A stretch of DNA of 64,000 bases from Polyporus tsugae. Its lineage: Eukaryota > Basidiomycota > Agaricomycetes > Polyporales > Polyporaceae. Both the position numbers and the translations under genes were made by a program. The notes under the pieces are model-generated. The model saw only the letters and a program-made list of their open reading frames with translations, searched no databases and was not told the origin of the DNA. This document shows positions 21,633 through 32,725 of this stretch, piece by piece; positions within the stretch are counted from its first letter, which is position 1; each line of letters starts with the position of its first letter. Where the stretch lies: positions 5,394,001 through 5,458,000 of the forward strand of contig JAHRBS010000004.1 of assembly GCA_024305745.1 (NCBI GenBank), written 5' to 3'.

Positions 21633-22132
21633 TCATCGTGCATCTCCCATAAGAGTTGCCCGCTCCTGTGCTATGTAAGCCAATATGATTTGCACAGTCG
21701 TGTGTAACAGTCTGAGGTATGATTCATCTTTATCCAGTGCGAACAAAAGAGTGATCATACACTCCTTTGTAGGGTTTAGATGAACCGGAAGAGGTCGGAA
21801 CTGCATTGCTCAGCGTGCTAGGAATTAAAGTAGTAACAAAGGGACTTACTTGTCCTTGAACCTGTTCTGCTTCCAACAGACGAAGGGTCGTGTACAGAAG
21901 GTCATGAACCGCAGCCGCATGCTCCTTGCGACAGCCATACATGAACTCTGCAATTTCCTGTGATAGATCCTGTAGGTTATAGTCAGGATTCTGCCTGCTC
22001 CGAGTAAAATCCATTGCGACTCACTGATAGCCCGTGATGGCATGGTATGGCCATGGCCATCTCCCGCACTTGTTGCCTGCTCGATAACCACTGCTCTAGA
22101 ACATCGACTGCCGAGCTATTCATAATCGACAT
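21633..22132 (-). CDS. Small protein of unknown function, 131 aa, paralogue of the 16.6-kb gene
   Basis: Three exons, 22132-22025, 21969-21850 and 21800-21633, join perfectly in phase 0 (108 + 120 + 168 nt). Introns are 55 nt (GTGAGT ... CTACAG) and 49 nt (GTAAGT ... TGCAG). The protein starts at a real ATG (MSIMNSSAVDVLEQWL), continues with REMAMAIPCHHGLS, then QEIAEFMYGCRKEHAAAVHD and LYTTLRLLEAEQ, and ends with ALDKDESYLRLLHTTVQIIL and YIAQERATLMGDAR. It is largely helical and has no signal peptide or known domain. The paralogue has the same exon-2 length and the same LDKDExY...RTTVxI core, so both represent one gene family under a shared architecture. I recognise no function. Confidence 0.65.
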
Positions 22133-22492
22133 AGGCTTGGAGTAGCAGAATGTGGAGGATGAGAACGTAGAGGGACAGAGATGAAGTGAAGGATCAAAGG
22201 GTCGGCGTCGGATTTCAAGCTTCAAGTGTAGCGCCTGTCCCTAGGCCTTGAATTGGTAAGCGATTGTTCTTCCTTCCGGAAGCCGTGAACAATGAGCGAC
22301 AGGCCGAGCGTGGGTTATCAGCGCATGGGATAAATTCAACAAGAACGGGCATTTGCCTCACCTCAGCTCACTCGGCCCCAGCCGTACGAGCAGTTCCACT
22401 CACTGCAGCGCTGTTGTTGGCCCACACCATATATCGCACTGCAGTCTTGCTCTACAACTCTTGCCGTTAACGTTCGGGAGACCCTACATGAC
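22133..22492. other. Intergenic
   Basis: Upstream region of the 131-aa gene. It holds only short frames and no recognisable motif. Confidence 0.4.
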
Positions 22493-22787
22493 CCGCTTCA
22501 GGACGCTCCCAGTGACGTCGCTCCACAACGTTCGTCGCGACTCCGCTCGCAGAACACTTGTTGGCAGTGTCGTTGCGGACGTCTCGCAGTGCTGACTGTA
22601 GCTGTCCCTCGCGATCGTCGCTTTCCCGCGCAGCTATGGCGGGAGGCTAACGGTACTGCTTCACGACACTCTCAGTGACGTCGCTCCACGACACTCCCAG
22701 CAGCATCGCTCCACAACATTCGTCGCGACTCCGCTCTTGTAGCTGTGCCTCGTGATAGTTTTGCCGTGGCTATGGCGAGAGGTTGAC
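22493..22787 (+). repeat. Imperfect tandem duplication, unit about 130-160 bp
   Basis: Copy 1 (about 22493-22649) and copy 2 (about 22659-22787) share CAGTGACGTCGCTCCAC, then CGTCGCGACTCCGCTC, then GTAGCTG(T/G)CCTCG, and end in GCTATGGCG(G/A)GAGG. Copy 1 has an extra stretch before GTAGCTG. Copy 2 has an internal partial duplication of the CTCCCAG...CGCTCCAC part. No coding role is apparent. Confidence 0.7.
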
Positions 22788-23659
22788 TGCATCCCAGCTC
22801 GGTCACTTCGGCAGGTTTGATGTCCGACTCGGCAGACTGTGGCATTGCGATTGGAGATGTACAGCGCTCGCAGATATGTGCGCAGTTGTGGATATATTGG
22901 GAGAATATGGGGGAGGGCCAGCACGGCATTGCACCGCTATCTAATATGTAGATGTACAGTAAAACTACGTGTATTGGTGCGGGAACAGTGGGTGGTAATG
23001 AGTGTGCGATGCCGGGTTGTCAGCGCCATTATCGGACACCGGTGTGCTCGAAATACGGGGTGGTACAGTGTACTGCGAGTACGAGAGCACAGGGACAAGG
23101 GGAGGACGAGCACTGGGGCCTGATCTAGATGGGAAGGCTACACTGGAGCATGTACCAGTACTGGCTACTCTGGAGATCTCAGACCTGGATGCCATGGGTG
23201 GGATGTTCTCAGAGTCTACGGTGTCCATAAGTCATGTAGATGGCGGTATTGAGGAGTAGGGGTCCCGGTTAGGGATCTCGGAAGAGGGCACAGGTGGGCA
23301 GGATAAGGTGGAGGGTCCAGGAAGAGTGTGCAAGTCGTTCAAGGAAGCGGTGTGGGAAGCAGAGGGTAATGGCACCGTGGGGTTAGCACGGTCAATGGGA
23401 AGATACAGCTTGACATATTGATGGTCGGAACGATAGCTTGGATTGCTCAACAAGCAGCTCTGGATAGCGGAAGCCAGGTCCTCGTTCGTGCCAGAGAGGG
23501 AGAGGCCAAGAAGGTAGGTGATCACACAAAGGTCAGCCTTCTTCTTCGACTTGAGCGCTCCGGTGAACTCTGTGCTCGGGTTGTTGGCGAGGTCAACCCT
23601 GGTTCTTCGCTCTTCCTCCTCCTTCTCTGCCTGCTTCTCCTTGCACCCAGCCTCCTCCT

Positions 23660-24861
23660 TGTTACAACTGGCTGTCGAGTAAGGGCCAGGGAGACTTATG
23701 AGACAAGCAAGGGTGTCAACAAGCACTTGTGCAGCGAGAGCGGAGCAGGGCTGAACGGTCAGGGCTGGAGATAAGATGTATTGAGTAAGTAGGTGTCTAT
23801 GAGTGAAATACAGCGAGGCTTACCTGGAGACAAGAGGTCAAAACTGAGGTCTCCAGGCAGCGAAGTACAGGTCCTTATATACATATGGAGGACAATGAGA
23901 ACCTGGGGACAATAGGTAACTATGGACACGGGTGAACAATGGAAATGGAACAATAGTGACTATGGACAATAAGGAGCTATTGTGCTAAGGAACAAAGGAC
24001 AAGATACAATGCAATGGAGAACAATAAGTACGACGTGAGAAGTAGATCGTCTGGAAAAGGAAACTAAGGCGCTGGTGGCAGGCGCCGAATAGAACATTCA
24101 TGACACTGTTACAGTACAATCATATTCCGGACCTGAACCCCAGTGAGAACCCCTCCCATTTCCCACCTTTGTAGTCTTTTTCCGTCGAATGTATATGTAG
24201 TATTTGGCTGTATTTAATGGAAAAAGACGGGAAGGGTCGGATTTCGAGACCAAAAGCTAGTTGTCCTCCCGTGCATTTTGCGGTGTATTGTAATCTTTTT
24301 CATTCAAAACCGGTCTGTTTCCCGCTGTCTGTCCGCCACACAAAGATAGGAAAGGCTTGGAATCAGCCCAGGAAGCCTCCGACACTCCGCTCGCCCCGTG
24401 CATCCATGACTATTCGGTACATTGAATGTGGTCTATTTGGGTCACCAAAATAGATACAGGGGGTGCTACGACCGGTACGTTCCGAATCTGCGCGCTGTGT
24501 CCATCCTACAAGCTCATGCGCCAGCCCCGCTCCCCCGCCTCCCTCATCCATAAGCCCACATGCCCCGCGCCCACTAGCCCACGCTCCAATCCAGCCCGTG
24601 AGTGCTCCGCGCAGATCCCCCCGCTGTCCCCCACCAGCCCTTCGAAAGCCCTGCGCCATTAGATGTTAGTCAGCTCACACGCGTGTTGTCCTCTAATCCT
24701 GCTGATCCGCGTACCTCTTCGCTTATAGCGGCGCGCGCGGGGCCAGACAAATAGAGTGGAGGGCAGCAAATTGAATGCGAGGGGAGCGCACCCTAAAGGA
24801 GATCGTTCGGAAAAGAAAACTAAGGTGCTGACAGCAGGTGCCAAATGGAACATTCACGACA
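23660..24861 (-). mobile_element. Truncated family-1 LTR element with 5-bp target duplication
   Basis: A full 446-bp LTR (23660-24105, TGTTACAACTGG ... CATTCATGACA) is followed by about 690 bp of unrelated-looking sequence and then a 62-bp copy of the same LTR end (24800-24861, ending TTCACGACA). CTCCT flanks the whole unit at 23655-23659 and 24862-24866, so it entered the pogo transposase as one event. The interior (24106-24799) lacks gag or pol motifs and the polypurine tract expected next to the LTR. It is either a heavily deleted internal region or a later insertion. Orientation matches the complete element at 28.5-34.9 kb. Confidence 0.75.
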
Positions 24862-25996
24862 CTCCTGTGCTTTGCTCGCCTTGTCTTTCTTCTGTTGTGC
24901 ATGTTCGGCCATTGCCTCCCGGCCCACCAAGAACTTCGCCTTCAATGAGAAGCACTTTTCCTGGCCTTGCTTCTTGCTCTCTTTCTTGGCTAGCCGTCCT
25001 TTCATGGTCAGGATTGCCTTTGCAGCATGAGTGCAGTGGGACTCGGCACTGATATGCCACTGGAACTCGGAGTTGTAGAGGGCCTCGAGGCGTGTCAAGT
25101 CGTCGGTGAGTATCTTTAGTTTCTCGGTGGCTGTAGTCTGGGATGGGATCAGTGTGCGGCAATATTCGGAAAAGTGAGGCCCAGGGACAGGGAGGAATGA
25201 TGAGAGTGTTGAATATGTCACTTTGACAGCGTCTTGGAGAGACTGAGTGGGTGTGGCGGAGAGGGATGGCTTGTTGAGGTCCATGGGTGACGGGCTACAA
25301 GCTGGGCCGCTACCAGTATCCCCCGGTGCGGGAGCATCCACATTGTCCTCATCAATGTCCTTGCATCAGTGGCAGCCATTGATGAGGTCACTGCTGTGTT
25401 GAGTATGTCAGGAACAACCAGGAATGGGGTGAAGTCTGCATCTGTGAAGACATTGAGGTTGAATGTAATGAGACGCGGTACGAGTGTCAGCTCAGTCGGT
25501 TGGAAGAACAACTTAATATATTAGTGTGTACCTAATGAGACGCGGTACGAGCATCAGCTAAGTACAATGAATCAGCAATGAATGTGCGAGTATACAGACT
25601 GTCTGACATACCTCAGTCGGTTGAAAGAATGACTAAGGAAAAAGAGAGAGCGAGAGTGATCTGATATCAGTCCGTACGGGTAATGCGGAAAGTAAGTAGA
25701 GTAAAGAATGAAGTTAAGTAGGGATTGAAAGTCCGATAACTAACTACAATGATCATTGTCCGATAGATATCTCAACAGAATGGGAAGAGGTCGGTTTTAC
25801 GCCATGCAGCCTTCACAACCTCGGGAGTGATTGATGTGTCTCATACACTGAGGCATTTGGTGATGAATTGCCCGCGCTGGACCTCATTCCCAGTCTCGAT
25901 GAGTTTCTCACAGTGCGTGAGCCATTCACGTTGCATGAGACCAAAGCATCCAACTTCGAGCGGCTGCAGCTTATGGGTGGTGTGGGAAGGAAGAAG

Positions 25997-26414
25997 TGTC
26001 ATGGTTTTTTGCGCCACGTTTGGTACCACAGTCACAGCCACCAACCCTAACCCCAGGTTCACCCATTTCCGGACTCCAGCCTGGACACTAGTCATCATTA
26101 TGTAATAGTACTTACCTCTTTGTTCTCCTTTTGGACTGGCTCACCTGCCATCAGTATCCAAGCCTGCCCTGAAGCCAGGTGGTCTGTGCACCTGCCATGT
26201 ATAGTATATAAGGGCTGTGATGTGGGCTCAGAGACCTTAGATTCTGTCTCTTGTTCATTCCCCCATCATCTGTAGGCAGCTTAACAGCCCCTGCCATCCT
26301 CTGCCTTCTAGTCTAGGCCAATCTATCCTCTACTTCTGTTGCCACCCTCTGTGTGTCTCCATCAGTGAGCCCCCCCTTTTGTTTGTTTTGTGGCATAGTC
26401 GTTCGGCTGTGACA
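25997..26414 (+). mobile_element. Solo LTR of family 2 with AGAAG target duplication
   Basis: TGTCATGG ... GGCTGTGACA, 418 bp, is the reverse complement of the LTRs at 53.6 and 60.1 kb and has the same length. AGAAG flanks it at 25992-25996 and 26415-26419. It carries TATATAAGGG followed about 34 nt later by AGATTCTGTCT, the presumed transcript start. It lies inside the pogo transposase exon. Reading across the two flanks with one target copy gives KYTIYFYLLPSHTTHKLQP, a normal DDE_1 block, which shows exactly where the insertion happened. Confidence 0.92.
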
Positions 26415-27430
26415 AGAAGGTAGAAGTAGATTGTGTACTTCGTTCTGAGATCAATGAACTCGTCTGTGAGGTGGGAATGATGTCTATCAAAGACGAGGAG
26501 GACACGTTCATCTTCACTGAGCATCTTTGCTCGGGCCTAAGGCACAAGGACACATTTGAACCAGTGGAGGCACTGTTCATTGTTGGTCCATCCATTGCTG
26601 GTAAGCCCCACACTGTAATATTTTGGTGAGTCTTCTAGAGCATAAGAATGTGATGAACAACTTACGAGATTGTCTGTCCTTCCTGTCCCTCGAACCATTC
26701 AGTCGTGTAATTTCCATTCCCCGCAAAGATAAACCCAGGATCAAGCATGGAACCATCCAAGCAGCAAGCCTCAATGACGGTGATGAGCTTGAGATTCGCA
26801 TTGCGAGCCCTCTATTTCATACAGTCGCCAGGTGCTGTAAAATGCTTCTTACCAGTGCGTTTGTGGCCACCTCCCTTCTGGTGCCCAGTCTCATCGAAGT
26901 TGATAATGACACGGTAGTTTGCACAGATCTTCCCAAACTCCTTGAAATGGTCATGCACTGTTCCAGGATTGAAGCACTACACCCGCTTCGGATCGAGAGC
27001 AGAGGTCCCCCAGAACTGCAGCTGTTCTGGGTGTCTCCAGCAGAACACAGCAATCCACTTGTCACTTGGCCGTTTGCCGCACAGCTCCTCAACCCTTGTC
27101 TTGAGCTTCATCCGAGTCTAAGGGTGAGCCTCAAGTGCATCTTTTGCCATCCATGTGACTAATGTTGCTTCTTGGGTGTGTGTAAGAAGCATCTGCTTCT
27201 CATGAGCGCAGTGTGAACTTTGATGCCGCTCAAGATGGTGTTGGCGGAGGGTGGGATAGGAGAGCATGGGGAACTTCTTGCATGTAGCAGTATACTGAGG
27301 CTTTCCAGATGGTGATGGGTGTGTGTGTAGCCATGCAATAGCTTCCTTGTACAGCTCCTCCTTCTGTGCAGAGGAGTATTTGACTTGTTGTCGCGGCTGG
27401 CGAGGCTGTCGTGTGGTTGCGTGAGTTCAT

Positions 27431-28229
27431 ATATGTAGGCCCATAGTACTGACAATAAATAGCCAGAAAATTATGATAGTCTTAGAGTAGCAAGATAAAT
27501 AGCATACACTGGTGTCCGAGACAGACAAAGGCCATGCTGCAGCCCTCCAGCCCTGATTGATGATCCTGTTGCAGTGTCGACCTCCTCCTCAGGCTGGTGC
27601 ACTAAGCACCAGTCAGCGAAGATTGAAACCAACACCTGCATGGTCACGCGGAAAGGTGGCTGATTTTGCACAACTGCAGTTTCCACCTTCTCGTCAACAG
27701 TGTGCAAAATCGGGTGTGTTCTTTAGCTAATATATATTGCTTTAACTTAGTTTCCAAGGAAAACTGTGAGCGTCCGGGCACAGTTTCAGGCGAGATCTTA
27801 AGTAGCGCTGGTAGCCTGGCAGGTGTACCCGTATGTTTTGCACCCTCGGAACACCACAACCCACATAGATATTTGAAAACACATGCAAACACATTGTAAA
27901 TAGTGGTTTACATCACAAATTGACAACTATACATTAATAGTGGACAGGGGAGATGAGTACTGGGGGTTTTGAAAAATCTGGGAAATTTTCAACACCAGTG
28001 GAGGGATAGTAGCGTACATTCCGGCCGAACTGACTGCGGAGGTGGACTGACTTGAACATGAACATGCATATGGCTTGCTTGAGAGGGACACCGACATTGG
28101 CATCAGGAAAACACTTTGGTCTTAGGGCAGAGCGGGATTTCCCGTGGCTCCAGCCCGCTACCGCTGGATCAAAGTGATCTAGCCAATAACCGCTGGAGAC
28201 ACCTGCCTCTGTGCAGAGAATAGTGAATT
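27431..28229. other. No recognisable gene
   Basis: Sequence between the pogo gene and a hAT end fragment. Short frames on the minus strand (27471-27707, 27934-28299) resemble nothing I know. The pogo element's right inverted repeat should lie here but I could not find it. Confidence 0.35.
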
Positions 28230-28300
28230 GAAAGCTGTGAATTGCAAAGCCCGGCCTGGCCCAAAAGCCCGAGCTTGGGCCCGGCTTGGGAGGGCTCATG
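28230..28300. repeat. Terminal fragment of the hAT family at 37.7 kb
   Basis: GAATTGCAAAGCCCGGC followed by CTGGCCCAAAAGCCCGAGCT and GGGCCCGGCTTGGG matches the left end of the complete hAT element (37670 onward), with point differences. The opposite end is not present nearby, so this is a truncated relic. Confidence 0.65.
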
Positions 28301-28358
28301 AAGAGTGATGTTAGGTGTAAATATGAGAAATGAGCACTACATCAAACAGATGCTTACT

Positions 28359-28440
28359 AAGTGTGAGGCTGGATGTGACTGCACGTGAAGCGCCCAACTT
28401 CCCTTGCACTTTCCTCTCTCCCACATCCAGCTTCATACTT
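28359..28440. repeat. 82-bp inverted repeat (foldback)
   Basis: AAGTGTGAGGCTGGATGTG at 28359-28377 pairs with CACATCCAGCTTCATACTT at 28422-28440, with two mismatches over 19 bp around a 44-nt loop. It could be a tiny foldback element or a structured RNA. Nothing else indicates a function. Confidence 0.6.
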
Positions 28441-28514
28441 GACAAATCACACTGTTCTGTACCTCTCTCTGCTTATGAATAAATCATTTCCTATGACTGA
28501 TGGTGTTTGTCCGG

Positions 28515-28956
28515 TGTTATGACTGGCCGTTGAGTAAGGACCAGGGAGACTTACAAGACAAGTAAGGGCGTCGACAAGCACTTGTGCAGCGAGAGCAGAG
28601 CAAGGCTCAATGGTCAGGGCTGGAGACAAGATGTATTGAGCGAAGTATCTAACAAGCAAAATACAGCGAGGCTTACCTGGAGACAAGAGGTCGAAACTGA
28701 GGTCTCCAGGCAGCGAAGTACAGGTCCTTATGTATGTACAGAGGACAATGGGAACTCGGGGATAATAGGTAACTATGGACACGGGTGAAATGAAAATGGA
28801 ACAATAGCGACTATGGACAATAAGGAGCTATTGTGCTAAAGAACAAAGGATGAGATACAATGCAACGGAGAACAATAAGTACAATATGAGAAGTAGATCA
28901 TCCGGAAAAGGAAACTAAGGCGCTGGTGGCAGGCACCGAATAGAACATTCATGACA
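28515..28956 (-). repeat. 3' LTR of the family-1 element
   Basis: 442 bp, TGTTATGACTGG ... ATTCATGACA on the plus strand. It retains the exact motif AGTTTCGACCT (minus strand, 28698-28688) that is complementary to the primer-binding site of this element. It differs from the 5' LTR at scattered transitions. Confidence 0.92.
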
Positions 28957-28988
28957 ATACCCCCCTCCTAAGGGTCGTGCCTTCACGA

Positions 28989-31900
28989 CTAAGTCTTCTT
29001 GAGAGGACCAGGCGCCTCTGCGTGCGTTGAATGGAATTTCTGCATGAGTTGCGGTGCATTTGCAAGGTCTACCGCATCCTCCCAGCTGTCGTGTTCAGGG
29101 CCCCAACCCTTCCAGTGCACGAGGTACTGCAGTTTCTTCCACCGCCCATACCACCACGACTCCAACACTTCCTCCACTTCGTACTCTTCCTCCCCCTCTA
29201 CCTCAATTGCCGCTGGCTCTGCCGGATGACGACTGGGGAGTCGACTCTCTTTGTGTGGAAGTAAGAGAGAGATGTGGAACACTGGATGGATTACAAGGTC
29301 CTTAGGGAGTCTAAGCTCGTAAGCTAGATTGCCCACCCTGCATACAACCGGATATGGGCCAGCATACCGATCCACCAGTTTCTGAGAGACTCCAGGGACA
29401 CGGAAGTTCCTTGTGTCGAGCCACACCTTCTGGCCTTCCTTGAACTCTGGGGCGTCACGGACATACCGATTATAGTACTCCTTCATCCGCTGAGCTGCCA
29501 GAGTCAAGGCCGCGGTTGCATCCTCTCGCGCCTGTCACAACTCTTCTCGACGTTCATCGGCCATAGGCAACATTGGAATATGGAACTGGGGTTTGTAGCT
29601 GTACATGAGGTAGAATAGCGAGTAACCCATTGACAAGCGCTGGTGTGAGTTAAAGGCGAACTCTGCAATCGGCAGCCACTTGACCCAGTCATTGCAGCGC
29701 TGTGAGCAGAACATACAAAGGTACACCTCTATCTCCTGGTTCCATCATTCAGATTGCCCATCTGTCTGCGGGTGGTAGGCTGTGGACATTGCACTTTCTA
29801 TGCCGAGTCCCTTGAGTACGGCACGGAAGAGCTTGCTTGAGAACTGGGGCCCATGATCAGAGATGATCTTCTGTGGCAGCCCATAAAGACAAAAGTGTTC
29901 TCGAATGAAGTTGTCAGCAGCTCCTTCTGCATCAATCTCCTTGGTGCAAGAAATAAGATGTATCATCTTTCCATGCTGATCAGCGATGAGCTGAAGTGCG
30001 TTGTACCCGTCCACATCTGGGAGTCCAGTGATGAAGTCGCACATCACAATCTGATCCGGGCCATCAGGGATTTTGTTTGGTTGAAGAGGACTGTGTGGTT
30101 TGGCATGCGAACTCTTGCCGCAACGACAGGTGTCGCAGGTCTCAACGTAATCCTTAATGAACTTTGCCATGCCCGGCCACCAGTAGTTTCGCGTGACCAA
30201 CTCCAACGTCTTCGACTACCCAGGGTGTCCAGCAGGTGGGAGGTTGTGGTAGATGCGTACAATCTCAGCACATAGTGCATCGTCCTTGGGGACATAAACT
30301 TTGCCTCAGTATAGTAGCAGGCCTTGCTCACTGTTCCAGTCCACCAAGTCATTCTGAAGATGCGCTGGTCTAAGCTTGTTCAGCTTACTGAGTGCCTCCA
30401 CGACCTCCTGTTTGTGTTCTCTACACTCACGGATACACCGAAGCAGTGCCTTCTCCGGAACCACCAATAGGTGCCCTCTCTTGGCTGCCAATACCCAGAA
30501 TTGTTCCGGCTGCAACAAGACTCAACTGAGATTGTCATCTGCATCCTCGTGCTGGTGGTTGGGCTGTCTCAACAGTGCGTTGGCCCTACCATTAGACATC
30601 CCAGGCTTGTGCAAGATGACAAAGTCGAATCATGACAGGTAGAGAGCCCATCGTGCCTGCCTGCGCGTGAGGTTCTATGCTGTGCACCAATACCCGAGGT
30701 TCTTGTGGTCCAACTAGATCTCGAACACACTAGGGAGACCCTCGAGATAGTGATGCCAAGCCTACAGGGCACAAATGATGGCGAGCATCTCCTTGTCGTA
30801 GATCTTGTAGTTGCATTCAGCATCATTTATTGACTCGGAATGAAAAGCAATGGGGTGCCATTTGCCATCTTCCCCCTCCTGAGACAGAACCGCGCCTGTA
30901 GTGAAGCCAGATGTGTCGACTTTGATGCGGGTGTTGCGGTCTGGATCATAGATTGTCAGGACAGGGCTTCTGGTGAAGCAACACTTGAGCTCATCAAAGG
31001 CAGACTGCTCTTCGTCTCCCCATTGCCATGGTGCATTGCCCGTGAGGCGATCCAAGGATTTGCAGATGGCACTAAAGTCCTTTATGAACCGCCGATAGAA
31101 GTTTGCAAAACCATGGAACTTCTGTACGTCTGTGGCATTCTGAGGGACAGGCCAATCTGCGATACCCTTCACCTTCACTGGGTCCATCTCTACACAGTTC
31201 TCCAAGATGAGTACACCGAGGTATTCCACCTTAGGCTGTTTTAACTGTTCTTCTTGAGACATTTCAGGACCTCGCGCACCAATGTGCGGTGTTCCTCAAG
31301 ACTGTCGGTGAATATTAGGATGTCATTGAGGTAGATAGTGACTTTGCCGAGTATGATGAGGTCCTTGAAGATGTCGTTCATGAGTGCAGAGAATGTGCTG
31401 GGCGAATTGGCTAGCTCAAAGAACATAATGTTCAGCTCGAACAGCCCTTGGTTGGTCACGAAGGCAGCCTTCCACTCATCGCCGGCTTTAACCCGCACAT
31501 TGTTGTACCCTCAGCAAATATCGAGCTTTGTGAAGTACTTGGCCTTCTTGAGTCGATCCATCAGATCCGATACCAACGGTAGTGGGTAATGGTTCTTAAT
31601 GGTGATCTCGTTGAGTCGCCGATAGTCTTGGACTGGACGTAGGCTACCATCCTTCTTCTTGACAAAGAAGAATGGTGATGATATCGGCGACTTTGACTCT
31701 TGAATACAGCCTTTGGCCAAGTTCTCAGCGAGAAACTTGTCAAGCTCTCCTTGTTTGCTGGGCAATAGGGGGTACACATGGGAATGGAACATCTTTGCAT
31801 CGGGCATGAGCTCTATTGCATGGTCATAGGGTCTGCATTCTGGCAAACATTCAGACACCTCTTTCGAGAACACATGCAAGTATTCGTGATAGTGCTCGGG

Positions 31901-32554
31901 TACGATTTCTTCGACGGGGCAGACTACCTTCTTCTGGTACTCTTGCTCAGCGAGTTGTTGTGAATATGTGTACGTCGCTGAAGCAAACAGTTGCGGAGCA
32001 CCATAAAGGCATTGTCCATCCTCCCATGCATCGAGAAGAGACGTCTCAGTTCCATCCCACCGCGGCAGGAATCCTGGCGGCTGGGGCCTATCCTCCTCCT
32101 TCTCCTCAGTCATCATGGCCGCACACACCCTTCCAACCTTCCTAACCTTCTTTGCCCGTCGAGGACCGCGGCGCGCCGTAAGCCGTACCTCCGTATCATG
32201 CGCTTTGGTCTCGACAGGTTCAGAGGTTCTCTGGTTAGCCGGGCATGTCTCTGGACATCTTGACAGGTGCAGCGAGCCACGTTCCCAGTCTACTTCAGGG
32301 TTGTGCTCGCGTAGCCAGTCCAGGCCGATGATGACATCCTCTTCTCCTATATCCGTCACTACAAAGACCACCTTCTCCCTGTGGTCTCCGATTGCCATAT
32401 CTAACATGGCAACCTCTGTGATCATACCATCACGGTTCTCTGAACCGTCAATGCTGTACAGAGGAATTGGCCTTGCCAACTTCCTCATTGTAACCCTATT
32501 CTGTTCTACGAATCGTCTATGTAGGAACTTAGTAGTAGCACCGCTATCTACCAC
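28989..32554 (-). pseudogene. Pol polyprotein of the family-1 element (protease-RT-RNaseH-integrase-chromodomain)
   Basis: From the 5' side on the minus strand: protease with VDSGATTKFLHRRF (near 32550)and DVIIGLDWLREHNPEVDW; RT with PFFFVKKKDGSLRPVQDYRR (near 31650), then KLDIC* where KLDIRWGYNN is expected; the active site YLNDILIF (near 31330) instead of YxDD; RNase H with KVDTSGFTTGAVLSQEGEDG (30900) and YKIYDKEMLAII; the H2C2-type integrase region with YWWPGMAKFIKDYVETCDTC (30170), CDFITGLPDVDGYNALQLIA and IISDHGPQFSSKLFRAVLKG; and a C-terminal chromodomain, EYEVEEVLESWWYG and LVHWKGWGPEHDSWED (29020-29130). At least nine in-frame stops interrupt the RNase H-integrase stretch, most explained by CGA to TGA, CAG to TAG or TGG to TGA/TAG. 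Confidence 0.9.
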
Positions 32555-32725
32555 CGCTATCTACCATAGCTACAATGTCCTTATGTTGCTGCTTGCCAAT
32601 TAACTGTACCGGTATATAAAAGTGTTGACCATCGTGATTTACTTCATATACAAACGACGAACCCAGTACAGAAAATCAACTATTACTACAGGAACCAGCA
32701 CGCGCAGCATCCAATGCGGTTCTAA

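Larger units (their letters stand above)
22965..27430 (-). pseudogene. pogo/CENP-B-type DDE transposase broken by two LTR insertions
   Basis: Read on the minus strand, pieces appear in order. The N-terminal HTH region (KYSSAQKEELYKEAIAWLH near 27380) is followed by a CENP-B-like part (KRPSDKWIAVFCWRHPE), the DDE start YRVIINFDETGHQKGGGHK (about 26890), GSMLDPGFIFAGNGNYTTEW (about 26720), the second catalytic block LLVFDRHHSHLTDEFIDL (about 26490), and after the solo LTR PSHTTHKLQPLEVGCFG (25940-25990). Next come FNLNVFTDADFTPF (25430-25475), a coiled coil (QQKKDKASKAQE) and, after the second insertion, a Lys/Glu coil and a SAP-like motif (LLGLSLSGTNEDLASAIQ, 23500-23555). The same frame continues past a TGA near 23230 to 22965. 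Stops (CMK*, LSV*) and about 280 bp of unexplained sequence at 25512-25790 confirm that it is dead. Intact relatives cut and paste at TA sites. Confidence 0.8.

Noticed and set aside
22957..22985. CAGTAAAACTACGTG as left inverted repeat of the pogo element
   Set aside because: It follows TA as expected, but I could not find a matching inverted copy beyond 27.4 kb.
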